From: Chara braunii
Taxonomy: Eukaryota > Streptophyta > Charophyceae > Charales > Characeae
Length of the DNA: 25,516 nucleotides
Direction of reading: 5' to 3'
Assembly: GCA_003427395.1 (NCBI GenBank)
Contig: BFEA01000054.1
Coordinates: 3,392,352-3,417,867 of the forward strand
Shown: one piece after another, positions 8,635 through 18,733 of the stretch
Layout: each line of letters starts with the position of its first letter
Position numbering within the stretch: position 1 is the first letter of the stretch
Position numbers and translations under genes: made by a program
Notes under the pieces: model-generated
What the model saw: only the letters and a program-made list of their open reading frames with translations
Told to the model about the DNA's origin: nothing
Databases searched by the model: none

Positions 8635-10344
8635 ATGGCAACCCCACCTGTCTCTGCGACCCCTTCTTCCCCTGCTGATTCCGACCCTCTTGCCTCATCG
8701 GCCTTCTTCGCCACCCTTCCTGGTAAATTCTTCTATTTTTGCACGTGTATTACACGGGTATATGGGGTGAATTGTCATCCTTTTGAGACCGGATTCGTTG
8801 AGTGGGTGAACTGTGCCTCGTGTGTCAGTCGTGCACACAGTGCATGCGTTCGATACCAAACAAATAGTAGGGAATGAAAATGCCCTCTGTGTAGAACGAA
8901 CAAACTGCCTACTGAGGTTCGATTCAAGGCTGCCCGTACGGACGGCCCTGAATACGACGAGAAATACCGACGAGTAGAGGTCTGGACAGATAAAATCATA
9001 TTAGCTAAGCTGGCTGGTTTACCACTGGATCATCTCACTAAGCACGACAGACGTCGGGCTACTGAGAGATATCGGGATTACCGATGGATCAACGGACACC
9101 TAGAAAAGCGTAAAACTGACGGATTGGGTTTATGGTTGACGGTTCCCCATCAATTCCAGAGATATGATTGGACCCGATCTGCTCACGAAGAGCAGGCCGC
9201 TCACTCCGCGATACGTGTCACGGAGGCAACTATAGATCAGAATCGATGGTTCTGGTCTAATATACGGGACGATGTCAGATACGTAGTCGCCAACTGTCTG
9301 GTCTGTGTCGCCGATCGTGCCCCAATACGGGGACCAAACACGATAGTACCGACAGAAGTAGAGCGCCCTTTCCAGCGAGTCAGTATGGACACGACAGATA
9401 TCGACGTGCCACCTGACCCAAACCGTTGCGAATATTCCATCCTTTTAGTTTTAATAGACATTTTTTCCAAATACATCGAGGTATACCACTGCAAGACCCG
9501 TAAGGCCGCAAAGATGGCCACGTACTTCAATTGGTTTCTCTATACCGACAATGGGTCCGAATTCAAAGGCGAGGTAGAAAAATTACTCGCACGACGAGGC
9601 GTTACCCTTCGACACACGGCACCCCACGTCTCCCTATCGAACGGGTTGGCCGAAAATGCCAATCGCATGATTAAGACTGCCCTTCGTAGAAATTTAGCAG
9701 CGCGTGACACGCGTCCTTGGCCCGAGATCGTATACCAAATCGTTGGAATTCACCGGACCACCCCTTATGAATCCACGGGGTTTACCCCTTTCCAGCTTCG
9801 GACCAATAGCCTCCCATGTGTCGATTACCGGGGCAACTCAGAAATTGCCGAAGCAGGGGGTAGAGACATGAGTGCCGCCCTTAAGGCCAAGGCCAAAAAG
9901 TACGCCGATTTAATGGAAAAGGTCGTTCAGAAGCTAGCCCGAAAAAGACAGAAAATGACTGATCTAGCCCATGAAAGACAAGTCCGTAGCTACGAGGCCC
10001 GAAATGGGAACGTCGGTCCCCAACATCAATATAAATTAGGGGACCTGGTACAGGTACGTAAATGTGCACGCAACCGGAAACCTCCCAAGTTCTCTGGCTG
10101 TTTCCGCATTGTCGAGCTCGGCCCCAACGGTGCTAACACAGTGCGCATCGCTCCCGACGCAAGCGTCAGCCATTGCTCTGTCCCCATCGTCCGACATACC
10201 TCTTACATCCGTCCCCTCCCTCCTTCCGATTTCCCTCCATCTCCCTCATCTGTTGAAGAAGAGGGCGGCGACGATGATCTACTTCCCGCCTCGTTTTCTC
10301 CCTCCTGCTCCCCTCTTTCATCTTCTTCCTCGTCCTCGCCATGA
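8635..10344 (+). pseudogene. Integrase with N-terminal PHD-like zinc finger
   Basis: A separate frame starts at ATG 8635 in good context (A at -3, G at +4). Residues 36-86 give C-x1-C-x21-C-x2-C-x4-H-x2-C-x11-C-x2-C with EWVNC before the third Cys, a C4HC3 pattern typical of PHD fingers. The HHCC zinc module follows (H184, H190, C221, C224). The catalytic core has D252 (SMDTTD), D305 (YTDNGSEF) and E340 (GLAEN); the D-D gap is shorter than usual and the text before D305 lacks the normal G-x-P approach, suggesting a small in-frame deletion. A GPY/F-like stretch (GDLVQVRK, KFSGCFRIVEL, NTVRI) and a Ser/Asp/Glu-rich tail end the protein. One TGA at 8875-8877 lies inside the PHD finger. The final TGA overlaps the next ATG (ATGA). 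In retroelements integrase inserts cDNA; a PHD finger would suggest histone-tail-guided targeting (inference). Confidence 0.85.
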
Positions 10345-10823
10345 GTTTCATCACGGAGCAAGTTTTGGGCGATCATCTCCTGCAGCCACGTGGTTACATC
10401 TCTGAGATCCGACAAGTTCGTCATTCGCGGCTCAGTCCTGATCTTCGAAGAGTGGCGCAGTTCTTCTGTACCGAGGGAGTGTGTGCCGCTGTTGCGTTCC
10501 GATTCGTTGGGAGTCAGCAAATAGTAGTATTGGCGGAGGTGGTGGCACTTCATCGACGAGCAGGTCCAGGGATGAGCCATGTCACCACGTTCGTTGCCTT
10601 CAACGGCGACATCAGCGAGGTCAGCCCCCTTCGGCATACCACGATCTTGACCTCTTTACAAGAGTGGACGCAGCAATTGTCAGACGAGTGGCATCACGGT
10701 CTTGCGTGTCCGGGGAACAATCTACTCCCGACGTCTGGGATTGACTTCGACAGAATTCGTTCCTCTCCGCGCCAGCCGACAGTCTTGCTCCCCACCCTCA
10801 TCCCCTTCCAACGCCCCCAATGA
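10341..10823 (+). CDS. Accessory ORF2, unknown function
   Basis: An intact 160-codon frame starts at ATG 10341, whose last two bases are the first two of the integrase stop (ATGA), and ends at TGA 10821-10823, which overlaps the next ATG at 10820 in the same way. It occupies the position where some Ty3/Gypsy elements carry env-like genes, but no signal peptide or membrane anchor is visible. The protein has alternating basic and hydrophobic stretches (QIVVLAEVVALHRR, TFVAFNGDISEV, LTSLQEWTQQLSDEWHH). The stop-start overlaps suggest coupled reinitiation on one transcript (inference). I do not recognise the family. Confidence 0.55.
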   Translation: MSFITEQVLGDHLLQPRGYISEIRQVRHSRLSPDLRRVAQFFCTEGVCAAVAFRFVGSQQIVVLAEVVALHRRAGPGMSHVTTFVAFNGDISEVSPLRHTTILTSLQEWTQQLSDEWHHGLACPGNNLLPTSGIDFDRIRSSPRQPTVLLPTLIPFQRPQ

Positions 10824-11887
10824 ACCGCGCCGCTCCTCTCGCCCCTCTCTCCACCTTTGGTCTCCCCTCTCTTTTTCCCACCTTCTGGCAATCCGATCTC
10901 CATCCTCGCCTTTCTTTCCTGTTCGAGCCCCTTGTCGTCCCGCTTCTTGATCCCGGGCATTGGCAGGTGTGGCGCGAGATCTTTGTCAATCTGTCTGTGT
11001 GCTTGGCCCGAGTGCAGGTGACATGGACGCGGACCAGTGAGCATCCTGCGTGCATCGAGTACCTAGAGTTGTTGATCCTATAGGCTTGGAGAACAGACGT
11101 GGAAGGTGATCTTCTCGGTTTCCTCTTCGGATCGGTGCGGCCAGACCATCGCCAGCCAATTACTCAGGAACTCATCGTCCCGCTCGTGCAATTGGCTGAC
11201 GATCTCTCCCTCGACATCATTTCGCAAAGCGACGACAGTCCCGCTCCGCACGTCATCACTTGCACATTAGCGCCGTTTCTTCAGTGGACCGCTTGCTTAG
11301 AAGAACCCGGGAGTGAAAGCACTCTGCCATCGCGGCAGGAGTACTTGAAGTCGTACGGAATCATCGATCGCGCCTTCTATCCGAAAGAAGAAGCTGAGGA
11401 GGCGCTTGAAGGAGAATAAGAAGCCACCGAAGAAGAGGGAAACACCGACGAAGAAAAGTCGGAGGAAGGAAGTTATAGTGAGTACAGCGCAGGGGAGCAG
11501 AGTGAAGAAGAGGAGGAGATAGAAGAAGAAGAAGATGAAGAGGAGGAAGTCGGATCGGAGTGGGAGGACTTGCCGAAAGAATCGGCTCGCACAGGCACGG
11601 AGGCGGAAGATCCCGAGACGACACGTAGAAGGGAAGAGATCGCGGCAGGGAAAAACCCGTTGGAGTTCGCCAGCGAGGTGAACCTGCGCATCAACGACGA
11701 CCCGACCAGGGATCCGGAGCCTCCCGAGCCCGAAGATGGCGGCCCAACAACCACAGCTCCGAGCGCATCGCGACGGAGACAGAGCCGATCCCCCTCCCCC
11801 GCCACCCCAACCCGTCCCCCAGTTCGTCCACGTACCGATGTGGGGAATCGGCCTTCGTCCCCGGTCATTATCCCGCCGTCCCCTTGA
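10820..11887 (+). pseudogene. Accessory ORF3, acidic protein (two internal stops)
   Basis: The frame starts at ATG 10820 and runs to TGA 11885-11887, 355 codons, interrupted by TAG 11081-11083 and TAA 11417-11419; sequence on both sides stays in one frame. The N-terminal part looks globular (GHWQVWREIFVNLSV, LVQLADDLSLDI). It is followed by KSYGIIDRAFYPKEEAEEAL, a strongly Glu-rich stretch at about 11385-11560, and a Pro/Arg/Ser-rich C-terminus (RRRQSRSPSP). The layout of globular head, acidic linker and basic tail suggests a nuclear or chromatin-associated protein, but that is inference. It overlaps the start of ORF4 (11736) in another frame. Unknown family. Confidence 0.6.
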
Positions 11888-12111
11888 TTACCTCACCCTC
11901 TGCCAGATCTCTACCCCCGTCACCTTCTCTCGCAACCCCTTTCCTCCCAATACCTTCCATCACTTTTACTCCACCCGTCTCGCCGTCACCGTTCATCCCC
12001 ACCCTTCCCTTCAATCCACAAACCCCACCTTCTATTTACACGTCCTCTTGTTCAGCGCCACGTGGGAACAGAGCAACGCAGTAGAAGTCTATTGTGTAAT
12101 CACAGGAACCA
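11736..12111 (+). pseudogene. Accessory ORF4, 5' part (severed by foldback element and inversion)
   Basis: The frame opens at ATG 11736, overlapping the tail of ORF3. It runs through a Pro-rich section and then a more globular one (FYLHVLLFSATWEQSNAVEV) up to the insertion at 12112. The native continuation is not the downstream sequence: joining 12111 to 24603 on the minus strand stays in frame for 83 more codons to TGA 24352-24350, giving about 209 residues in total. The downstream frame after 12111 enters the repeat and ends within about 50 nt. Function unknown; no membrane or signal features. Confidence 0.55.
12104..12111 (+). repeat. Target duplication t1, partner at 24604-24611
   Basis: AGGAACCA lies immediately left of foldback copy A. 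Its match (7 of 8 bases) is not at the right end of copy A. It lies beyond the inner end of copy B, read on the minus strand. Confidence 0.7.
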
Positions 12112-12903
12112 CACTCGCGGTTAACAACCACCTGAAATTTCAGAATGAAAGATTCTGAAGTGCTTTGAAACCGCTGAAATGGCCTGTGAAAATTCAGGTC
12201 ATTTCAGAAGTTTTTGGTGGTTTGTATGACAAGTTTTTTTTTTTTTTTTTTTTTCTGCCTGTTTTTTCAGCCACTTCAGGTCATTTCAGGAATTTTAGGT
12301 GGGGACCTGAAACCGCTGAAGTAGCTGAAGTTTCTGAATGGGGTTTCAGGTACCCCCATCCAAATGGTTGGATGAGGGTACCTGAAACCCCTTTCAGAAG
12401 CTTCAGCTACTTCAAGTCATTTCAGGAATTTCATGTGGGGACCTGAAACCCCTTTCAGAAGCTTCAACCACTTCAGGTCATTTCAGGAATTATAGGTGGG
12501 GACCTGAAACTGCTGAAGTGGCTGAAAATTCTGAAAAAGGTTTCACGTACCCCCATCCAAATGGTTGGATGGCCCAAATGGTTGGATGGGGGTACCTGAA
12601 ACCCCTTTCAGAAGCTTCAGCCACTTCATGTCATTTCAGGAATTTCAGGTGGGGACCTGAAACCACTGAAGTGGATGAAGCTTCTGAAAGGGGTTTCAAG
12701 TACCCCCATCCCATCATTTGCAATGGATCTGTAGGCAATCTGAAAGTGGTGTATCAACCTGAAGTGGCTGAACTACCTGAAGGCGGTTTCAAACAACCCC
12801 ATGTATAGATCCACACACAATCTGGAAGTGGTGTAGTAACCTAAAGTGGCTGAACTGCCTGGAAAGGAGACCTGAAAATATATGTACCCGTTAACCATCT
12901 CTC
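12112..12903 (+). mobile_element. Foldback element E, copy A
   Basis: This 792-bp element starts CACTCGCGGTTAAC and ends CCGTTAACCATCTCTC; both ends share only GGTTAAC as an inverted core. The interior is built of palindromic modules in which CTGAAACCCCTTTCAG, GCTTCAGCCACTTCAG and TACCCCCATCC recur in both orientations, with T20 near 12234. It encodes no protein; the Phe/Arg/Ser-rich frames are by-products of the repeat. The same element sits inverted at 24612-25464. The flanking 8-bp duplications suit an hAT-like or other 8-bp-duplicating DNA transposon, but the family is not recognised. Confidence 0.8.
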
Positions 12904-12911
12904 AGAAATAT
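12904..12911 (+). repeat. Target duplication t2, partner at 25465-25472
   Basis: AGAAATAT lies right of copy A. It matches 7 of 8 bases with GGAAATAT outside copy B (minus strand), not with the left flank of copy A. Confidence 0.7.
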
Positions 12912-13013
12912 ACAATACTTCGCGCGTGTGTGTGTGTGGGCCTGTTGGGGGTGGGGGGGCGACCCCGCCCCCACCAATCAATCAATCAATCAACGGAAAA
13001 AAAAAAAAAAAAA
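12912..13013. repeat. GT-rich tract, AATC microsatellite and A-run
   Basis: A short GT run at 12925-12938, a G/C-rich stretch, ATCA repeats near 12976-12991 and an A-run at 12997-13013 that abuts the assembly gap. No gene. Confidence 0.7.
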
Positions 13014-13398
13014 NNNNNNNNNNNNNNNNNNNNNNNNNNNNNNNNNNNNNNNNNNNNNNNNNNNNNNNNNNNNNNNNNNNNNNNNNNNNNNNNNNNNNNN
13101 NNNNNNNNNNNNNNNNNNNNNNNNNNNNNNNNNNNNNNNNNNNNNNNNNNNNNNNNNNNNNNNNNNNNNNNNNNNNNNNNNNNNNNNNNNNNNNNNNNNN
13201 NNNNNNNNNNNNNNNNNNNNNNNNNNNNNNNNNNNNNNNNNNNNNNNNNNNNNNNNNNNNNNNNNNNNNNNNNNNNNNNNNNNNNNNNNNNNNNNNNNNN
13301 NNNNNNNNNNNNNNNNNNNNNNNNNNNNNNNNNNNNNNNNNNNNNNNNNNNNNNNNNNNNNNNNNNNNNNNNNNNNNNNNNNNNNNNNNNNNNNNNNN
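13014..13398. other. Assembly gap (385 N)
   Basis: A run of undetermined bases between an A-run and a GC-rich stretch. Nothing can be said about its content, and its length may be nominal. Confidence 0.99.
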
Positions 13399-13480
13399 GA
13401 ACCCCCCTCCCCACTGACCGCTATGGGGTCGCAAAGGCTGCGCGGTCGCGGACTTGGCCCGCCGCCGAGGGGGATTCACT

Positions 13481-13482
<2 letters not shown>

Positions 13483-13563
<81 letters not shown>
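13483..13563. repeat. (CA)n microsatellite
   Basis: CA dinucleotide array with one CTGG interruption near 13531-13534. Confidence 0.97.
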
Positions 13564-13568
<5 letters not shown>

Positions 13569-13583
13569 CAAATATACATGCAC

Positions 13584-14036
<453 letters not shown>

Positions 14037-14192
14037 TTTTTTTTTTTTTTTTTTTTCCCCCCCTGAACATCGCTATGTTGTGGATCATGCTAATGGAGGT
14101 GATAGGAGCATCCCCCATTAGCAGACCCAGCTTTGGATGACTCCATATATTAGTGGGGAGCAGCACCTGCTGGAAAGCGGGTCCAGCGTCCC
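14037..14192 (-). mobile_element. Short A-tailed repeat S, copy 1 (SINE-like)
   Basis: On the minus strand it begins GGGACGCTGGACCCGC and continues with TTTCCAGCAGGTGCTGCTCC and CCCACTAATATATGGAG, then ends in a run of about 20 A. The head forms a hairpin (CTGGAC...TTCCAG). It is about 156 bp, without coding capacity, and shares its head with the other S copies in this window. A SINE or a severely 5'-truncated LINE would both fit. Confidence 0.6.
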
Positions 14193-14576
14193 TTCTTACA
14201 TTTCATACAACTTAGGAAAAGTAGATGTGCATGGGGCCTGCTGCACTGTTGCAGGTGCAGACCGCCATATCCATTTGTTCCTACGAAACTCATCTGCAAT
14301 TCCCCACAGCCAGTTCCCAGTTCCTACGCAATCCTCTGCAATTCCCTGCAGCCAGTGTGCCCTTTTAGCAGTATCTATTAAGCCCTTTGGTCTACGACCC
14401 CCTTTTTTCGGGTCTCATAAAATGACCATGTTGACTGACTTTTTTTGGACAAATGTCTGGAGAAACTTAATTTTGGCCATTTTTTCAGTAGAGGTGGGTG
14501 GAAATCCTCCATTGTAGCACCACGACAAGGGTGCAAGTAAATGGGAGGTTGCCCCCCCCTATACACTTATAACATT

Positions 14577-16985
14577 CGGTATGCCAAGGGGACACGATAA
14601 CCCCCTTCTTGTTTGTTATAATCATGGAGGCACTGGCAGCAAACTTGAGAGTACACAAGAAAATTCAGTGAATACGGATCTCCTCTATCCCAGAAGAGGC
14701 AGTCCCGATTTGCTCTTTGTTTGCGGATGAGCTCACTCTCATGCTAGATGTCTTACTTGAAAACATGAAAGCAATCCAATTGCTGATGGACTCTTTCTGC
14801 ACCCTGTCGGACATGAAGGTAAATTGGGGCAATAAGACTAAGGGGTGGTGGATCCATTACGGAGGGTGCAGGCCACCAGAGCCCCCCCCAAATAAGATGG
14901 GTACCAATCAACTCGCCTTTTAGAGTCTTCGGGGTACAAATGACTGTCGAGGGCCACCCGCCATCAAATGATGAATGATTGATGCATCCGGTATTAGAAA
15001 ACCTAACGCAATGGAAGGACCAACACGCATCTTTGATGGGAAGGGCCTTGGTGATCAATAATGTGGTATTCACATCCCTTTGGTATAAGACAACCATTTG
15101 GTCATAAAGTAAGACAACAATGTGTCCCCTCCAAAGACTGGTTGTAGCCTTCCTTTGGAGGGGAAATCATTAATGTCAAAGTGTGATTAGTAGGGTCGCC
15201 TGACGCGCGATCATACAACCAAAAACAAAAGGGGGCCTGAGGATCTTGGATCCCCCCACACAAATTATGACACTGGCTCTGCAGTGGGTAAAGAGCCTGG
15301 TTTTGGATATACACACCCTGAAGAGAGTTGGCCCTACAACATATTAGACGGCTGCCCCCCCCCACCCCTGAGAGCACGGACCCGATAGGGTGGTTAGAGG
15401 ATAGAAAGTGGACTATGCCGAGAAGGACAACGAGAGGTAATGAAGAACAATAATCCGACAGGCAAGTGGCAAAAAGAGATAAAAAACGATGTTTTTTTTA
15501 CCACATTGCTCAACACCTGGTGTAAGCTGCCGCTCCCGGACAAGGTGGCTCCACAAAGGTGGGAGGAGGTGTACAACAACCTCTGTTCGGGAACCGGTGG
15601 ATCACCGACTCCCATGGCACAACCTTCCACTGTACAGAGGCCCCTTAGGAAAGGTTGGATGGTTCGCTGTGTCCTTAGAGTGGGGAATATCTGGGATCGG
15701 AAACCGGAGACTGGATAACTGAAACAGAGCTAAGGAAGAGGCTGCGATATTGCCACAGTATAGGGGAAACACTCGAGAAAATCATATTTTTGATACCACT
15801 AGATTGGGTAAGGATCCTAAGAAAAGGACGAACCTTGGAGGAGAGTGATTGGGTAGGGTTCAAGGGTGTGAGGATCGAGTTGGAAATGTGGTAGTGTCCG
15901 GGCGTCCAGACAGGGAGGTGATGGTGAACTTGTTCCAAATCAGAAGAAACAACAGGTTAGTTAGGACCTCCCCAGAGGAAACGGGATGGTTTAAAGAAGA
16001 GGTCTTCCGGATCAGAGTGTTAAAGGAAAGGGACCACTGGTGGGCATATAGACCTGATAGGTCGATTTTACAACTGGCTTTTGATCCGGCCGTCTGGGTC
16101 TGGACCACACAGATGGGCAAGGGCAGAATTGGTAAGCAGCAGATCCACTCAATGTCAGTAAGGGGAGCTTACAGGCTGCTACGCCCAAGGGTGAACCTAA
16201 AGGATGTGGTGACAGAGCGCTGGATGAGACACCTCAATTTGGAAAAGAGTGCTCTCCAACCAGTCAAGTGGTTCAGACTCAGTAAATCAGTACCAGCCAA
16301 GATCGCTTCTCTACCATGGCAAGTAGAACACTGTTGCATTCCCACAAACGATTGGCTGATTGACCTCACATCCCTGGAAAAGAAGGGAAAGGCTCTCCCC
16401 TGGTGCAAATTGTGTGTGAAACTTGGCAGCCAGAGCAGGCAAGCACCTTCGAGGGAAATATGTTTAGGATAGGCCGCAGAGCAGTCTTCTGGGCAATCTG
16501 GCGGAGGAGATGCACCTTTGAGATGGAAGGAGTTCGCCTCGAAGGGCCAACAGTTATAGACGCAATTAAGCACCAGATCCAAGCAGACCATACTATCCAA
16601 TGGGAAAAGGTAAAAGAAAAAGTGGACTTTTTGCATTCGAAAGCAGAAATTAAAAGGCAATTTCAACTTTTTGAGAAGGACTGGCTGGGAGGAGAACAAG
16701 GGGGCTGGATTGTGGAAGTACAAATTGAATGGATAGAGGGGGAGGGAAGGGGGGGAGGGAATCAGGGAAAGCTTAAAAGGGATTACTGCCTTCAGTTCCA
16801 CGATTGGACCAGGATTGACCCTTCCACCCCGCTGCGACCCCTCACTGAATTTCCCGATCTCTTCCCGCACCTGCACACTCTATGGTTAAAGCCCACTGGT
16901 TTACAGGCGAATGAAGATAAAGCGCCGGAATCAGCAGGCGACAGGGTGAACCTCGAATCGGGCTTCTCAATCAAAAAGACAAGCT
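14577..16985 (+). pseudogene. LINE (non-LTR) reverse transcriptase, 5'-truncated and decayed
   Basis: Fragments of one LINE ORF2-type protein are seen in order, across several frames with many stops. CQGDTITPFLFVIIMEAL at about 14589 matches the QG-x-PLSPLLF motif. SLFADELTLMLD at 14714-14749 is the FADD catalytic box with the second Asp replaced by Glu. NWGNKTKGWW, a VFGVQ segment and LMGRALVINNVVFTSLWY follow. VAFLWRGNH and KGGLRILDP come next. Near 16163-16430 SVRGAYRLL, VPAKIASLPWQ, IPTNDWL and KALPWCKLC form a zf-RVT domain. AVFWAIWRRRC and EKDWLG lie in the C-terminal tail. The N-terminal endonuclease and most of the RT fingers are missing. It normally copies its own RNA at a nicked target; this copy cannot. 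A related 3' part lies on the minus strand at 22264-22860. Confidence 0.8.
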
Positions 16986-17112
16986 AAAGGGACAGCCATT
17001 CCTCTAGCACTGTTCAGTCAACACCCTGGGTCTAATGAGGGCAATCAATGCTGGCAGTCACGTTCAATATGTCGTACATTTTCTCGTTGTTGGCTTATCT
17101 ATTATCTTGTAA

Positions 17113-17247
17113 GGGACGCTGGACCTGATTTCCAGCAGGTGTCGCTCCTCACCAATAGACCGGAGCCAGCCACAGGGTCCCGAGCGGTGTCTGCTCTTAC
17201 CAATGCCTCTAGCAAACCCGGGTTTTGTTTAAAAAAAAATAAAAAAT
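17113..17247 (+). mobile_element. Short A-tailed repeat S, copy 2
   Basis: It starts GGGACGCTGGACCTG, continues with TTTCCAGCAGGTG and ACCAATAGACCGGAGCC, and ends in an A-rich tail at 17231-17246. It follows the LINE coding end by about 130 bp, so it could be that LINE's own 3' end. That would make family S a LINE-tail-sharing SINE or truncated LINEs. Confidence 0.6.
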
Positions 17248-17599
17248 CTGCCAATTGAGAGCTCGCATAAACCAATCACACTTGCTGTGGGCATCAGTTT
17301 TGAGTATTTTCTCCAGGAAACAGTGTTGAAATCCTCTTCTGTTATTGTAGATTCTTAGCCTCGTTTTGTGGTAACTTTGCGAGTCTCACCCCCAGAAGGG
17401 AGAAATGAAGGTATAGGGCTATAGGCTTAGGAGTAGTGGTAGGCTGGTAGCTAGATAGTGAAAGGTGAAATTGAGAGAAGAATATAGGGTAGTTTTAAAA
17501 AGGACAAAAAAAAAGGCTTCCAGCATCACTTGTGGGTCATCCATCCGGTGAACACTGTAGGCTACCATCAGAAGGGGGAGAGAGTCCGACTTGACCACC
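17248..17599. other. No gene seen
   Basis: Unique-looking, partly purine-rich sequence (about 17395-17515) with no frame or repeat I can name. Confidence 0.4.
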
Positions 17600-17601
17600 T
17601 A

Positions 17602-17706
17602 CTGTCTTCACCCGAATACAACGCCCGGTCATTATAGCTGTATTGGGCACAATTTTCTGCCCAGATACGGCGATAATTACCGGGCGTTCTATTCGGGTGA
17701 AGACGG
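17602..17706. mobile_element. Hairpin MITE M1, TA-flanked
   Basis: A nearly perfect foldback of 105 bp. The first 28 bases (CTGTCTTCACCCGAATACAA, then CGCCCGGT) match the inverted end with two mismatches, and pairing continues almost to a central loop near CAATTTTCTG. TA dinucleotides flank both ends (17600-17601, 17707-17708), as for Tc1/mariner-type (Stowaway-like) MITEs. Its termini resemble those of M2 at 21867-22066. No coding capacity. Confidence 0.8.
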
Positions 17707-17885
17707 TAGTTCCCTGTGATTGTTAGGGCCCCCTTTTTGAGTGCCAGGGGCGGCTTATGCGGATGCAGGGGAATATATTAGTGGTAGGACCAGCAAATGA
17801 TGTGTGATAGAGGGCAGTCAATCCCCTGAAAGAAGGGAAATCAATGCCATCCAATAATCAGATTTTTGAGTCTCTGGACACAAAT

Positions 17886-17930
17886 GGTACGCTGGACCCA
17901 TTTTCCAGTAAGTGACGCCCCCCACTAATC
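17886..17930 (+). repeat. S repeat fragment, copy 3
   Basis: TACGCTGGACCC, TTTTCCAGTAAGTG and CCCCCCACTAAT match the head of family S. The A-tail part is absent or unrecognisable. Confidence 0.45.
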
Positions 17931-17984
17931 GCGAAATCTTGATTAATTTACACTACGCCGCCTCCTCGTTCCATGCACACTAGA

Positions 17985-18425
17985 GACCGAACTTGAAAAT
18001 GTCGCACTTGAAAGAAAAACACCCTGGCTCTCCCTTGTGCAGAGACCCACCGGCGGGTTTTCAATCCAGTAGGTCGGCACCCGGCCTTGAATATGTCTGC
18101 CTCAACAGTTCCACTGCTGGCACCCGGTACCACCACCGGTAGCCATTGCTCACTGGACCACGAAATGGACATGCCGTGAACCAGGAACGCGGGGCGTAAA
18201 AGAAAAAGACAAAAAAAACACCTGCACCCGCGGCTGAAACCCAAGGGTAGCTCTTGAACTCAAGGCACCTCCGGAAGGTGACTTGAACTCAAGTGCGATT
18301 TTGCCTGGGCTGCACTTGAATTTCAAGAGCGGGCACTTGAGATGCAAAATGTGAAAACAAAAAAAACATTTCTCTAGGGGGGGGTGGAACGATGATTTTT
18401 CGCGTCGCACTTGAACTCAAGTGGG
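17985..18425. repeat. Cluster of CACTTGAA palindromes
   Basis: GCACTTGAA recurs near 18004, 18313 and 18407. The 16-bp palindrome CACTTGAACTCAAGTG is complete near 18408-18423 and lacks one end base near 18281-18295; shorter forms (CTTGAACTCAAG, CTTGAATTTCAAG) lie near 18254 and 18316. Two imperfect direct copies of a stretch with TTTTTCTTT-like runs (minus strand) lie at about 18015 and 18200. No gene supported; probably a decayed repeat. Confidence 0.4.
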
Positions 18426-18543
18426 GTGGAACGAGGCTCTAATAGACTGGAGCCATCATGAAGTGAGGAGGCCACCCCAGGAGGATGCCTGTATCACCTA
18501 CGGGGGATGGTTCCCTGGTGATGTTTCCATTCCTGTTTTTTTT

Positions 18544-18733
18544 GGGGGGAAACTATGCCGCGGTCACAAAAACAGTTTGAAATTGCACTTCAGGCATCTG
18601 GCCTGAAAATGTCGAATGTATACAAGTTAGCTTTAGTGTCCGGTACAGTCAGGTGGGGGGGTGTTATGTTCCGGGGAATACCTGAAGTGCAATTTTGAAC
18701 TGTTTTTGTGACAGCCGCATAGTTACCCCTTCC
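18544..18733. mobile_element. Foldback element F1
   Basis: The left arm has GGGGAAACTATGCCGC, GTCACAAAAACAGTTTGAAA and TTGCACTTCAGGCAT. It is matched by the inverted right arm at about 18678-18733 with few differences, over roughly 55 bp. The outer ends match those of F2 and F3. No clear target duplication is seen. Non-coding. Confidence 0.65.

Noticed and set aside
8388-8714. Antisense frames over the RNase H/integrase junction and throughout gag-pol
   Set aside because: They overlap strong sense-strand homology and show no recognisable motifs.
10341-12111. An envelope gene downstream of integrase
   Set aside because: ORF2-4 lack a signal peptide, a membrane anchor and cleavage-site-like features; ORF3 is acidic with an Arg/Ser tail.
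12165-12808. Phe/Arg/Ser-rich reading frames with recurring PETPFRSFSHFRSF-like segments, also at 24707-25411 on the other strand
   Set aside because: They are translations of the palindromic modules of element E. The same peptide appears on both strands because the DNA is self-complementary, and a T/A run gives the Phe block. Not genes.
17948-18410. Two minus-strand frames with repeated VFF-Ser-Phe segments
   Set aside because: The similarity reflects an imperfect DNA repeat with T-rich runs rather than a protein domain.
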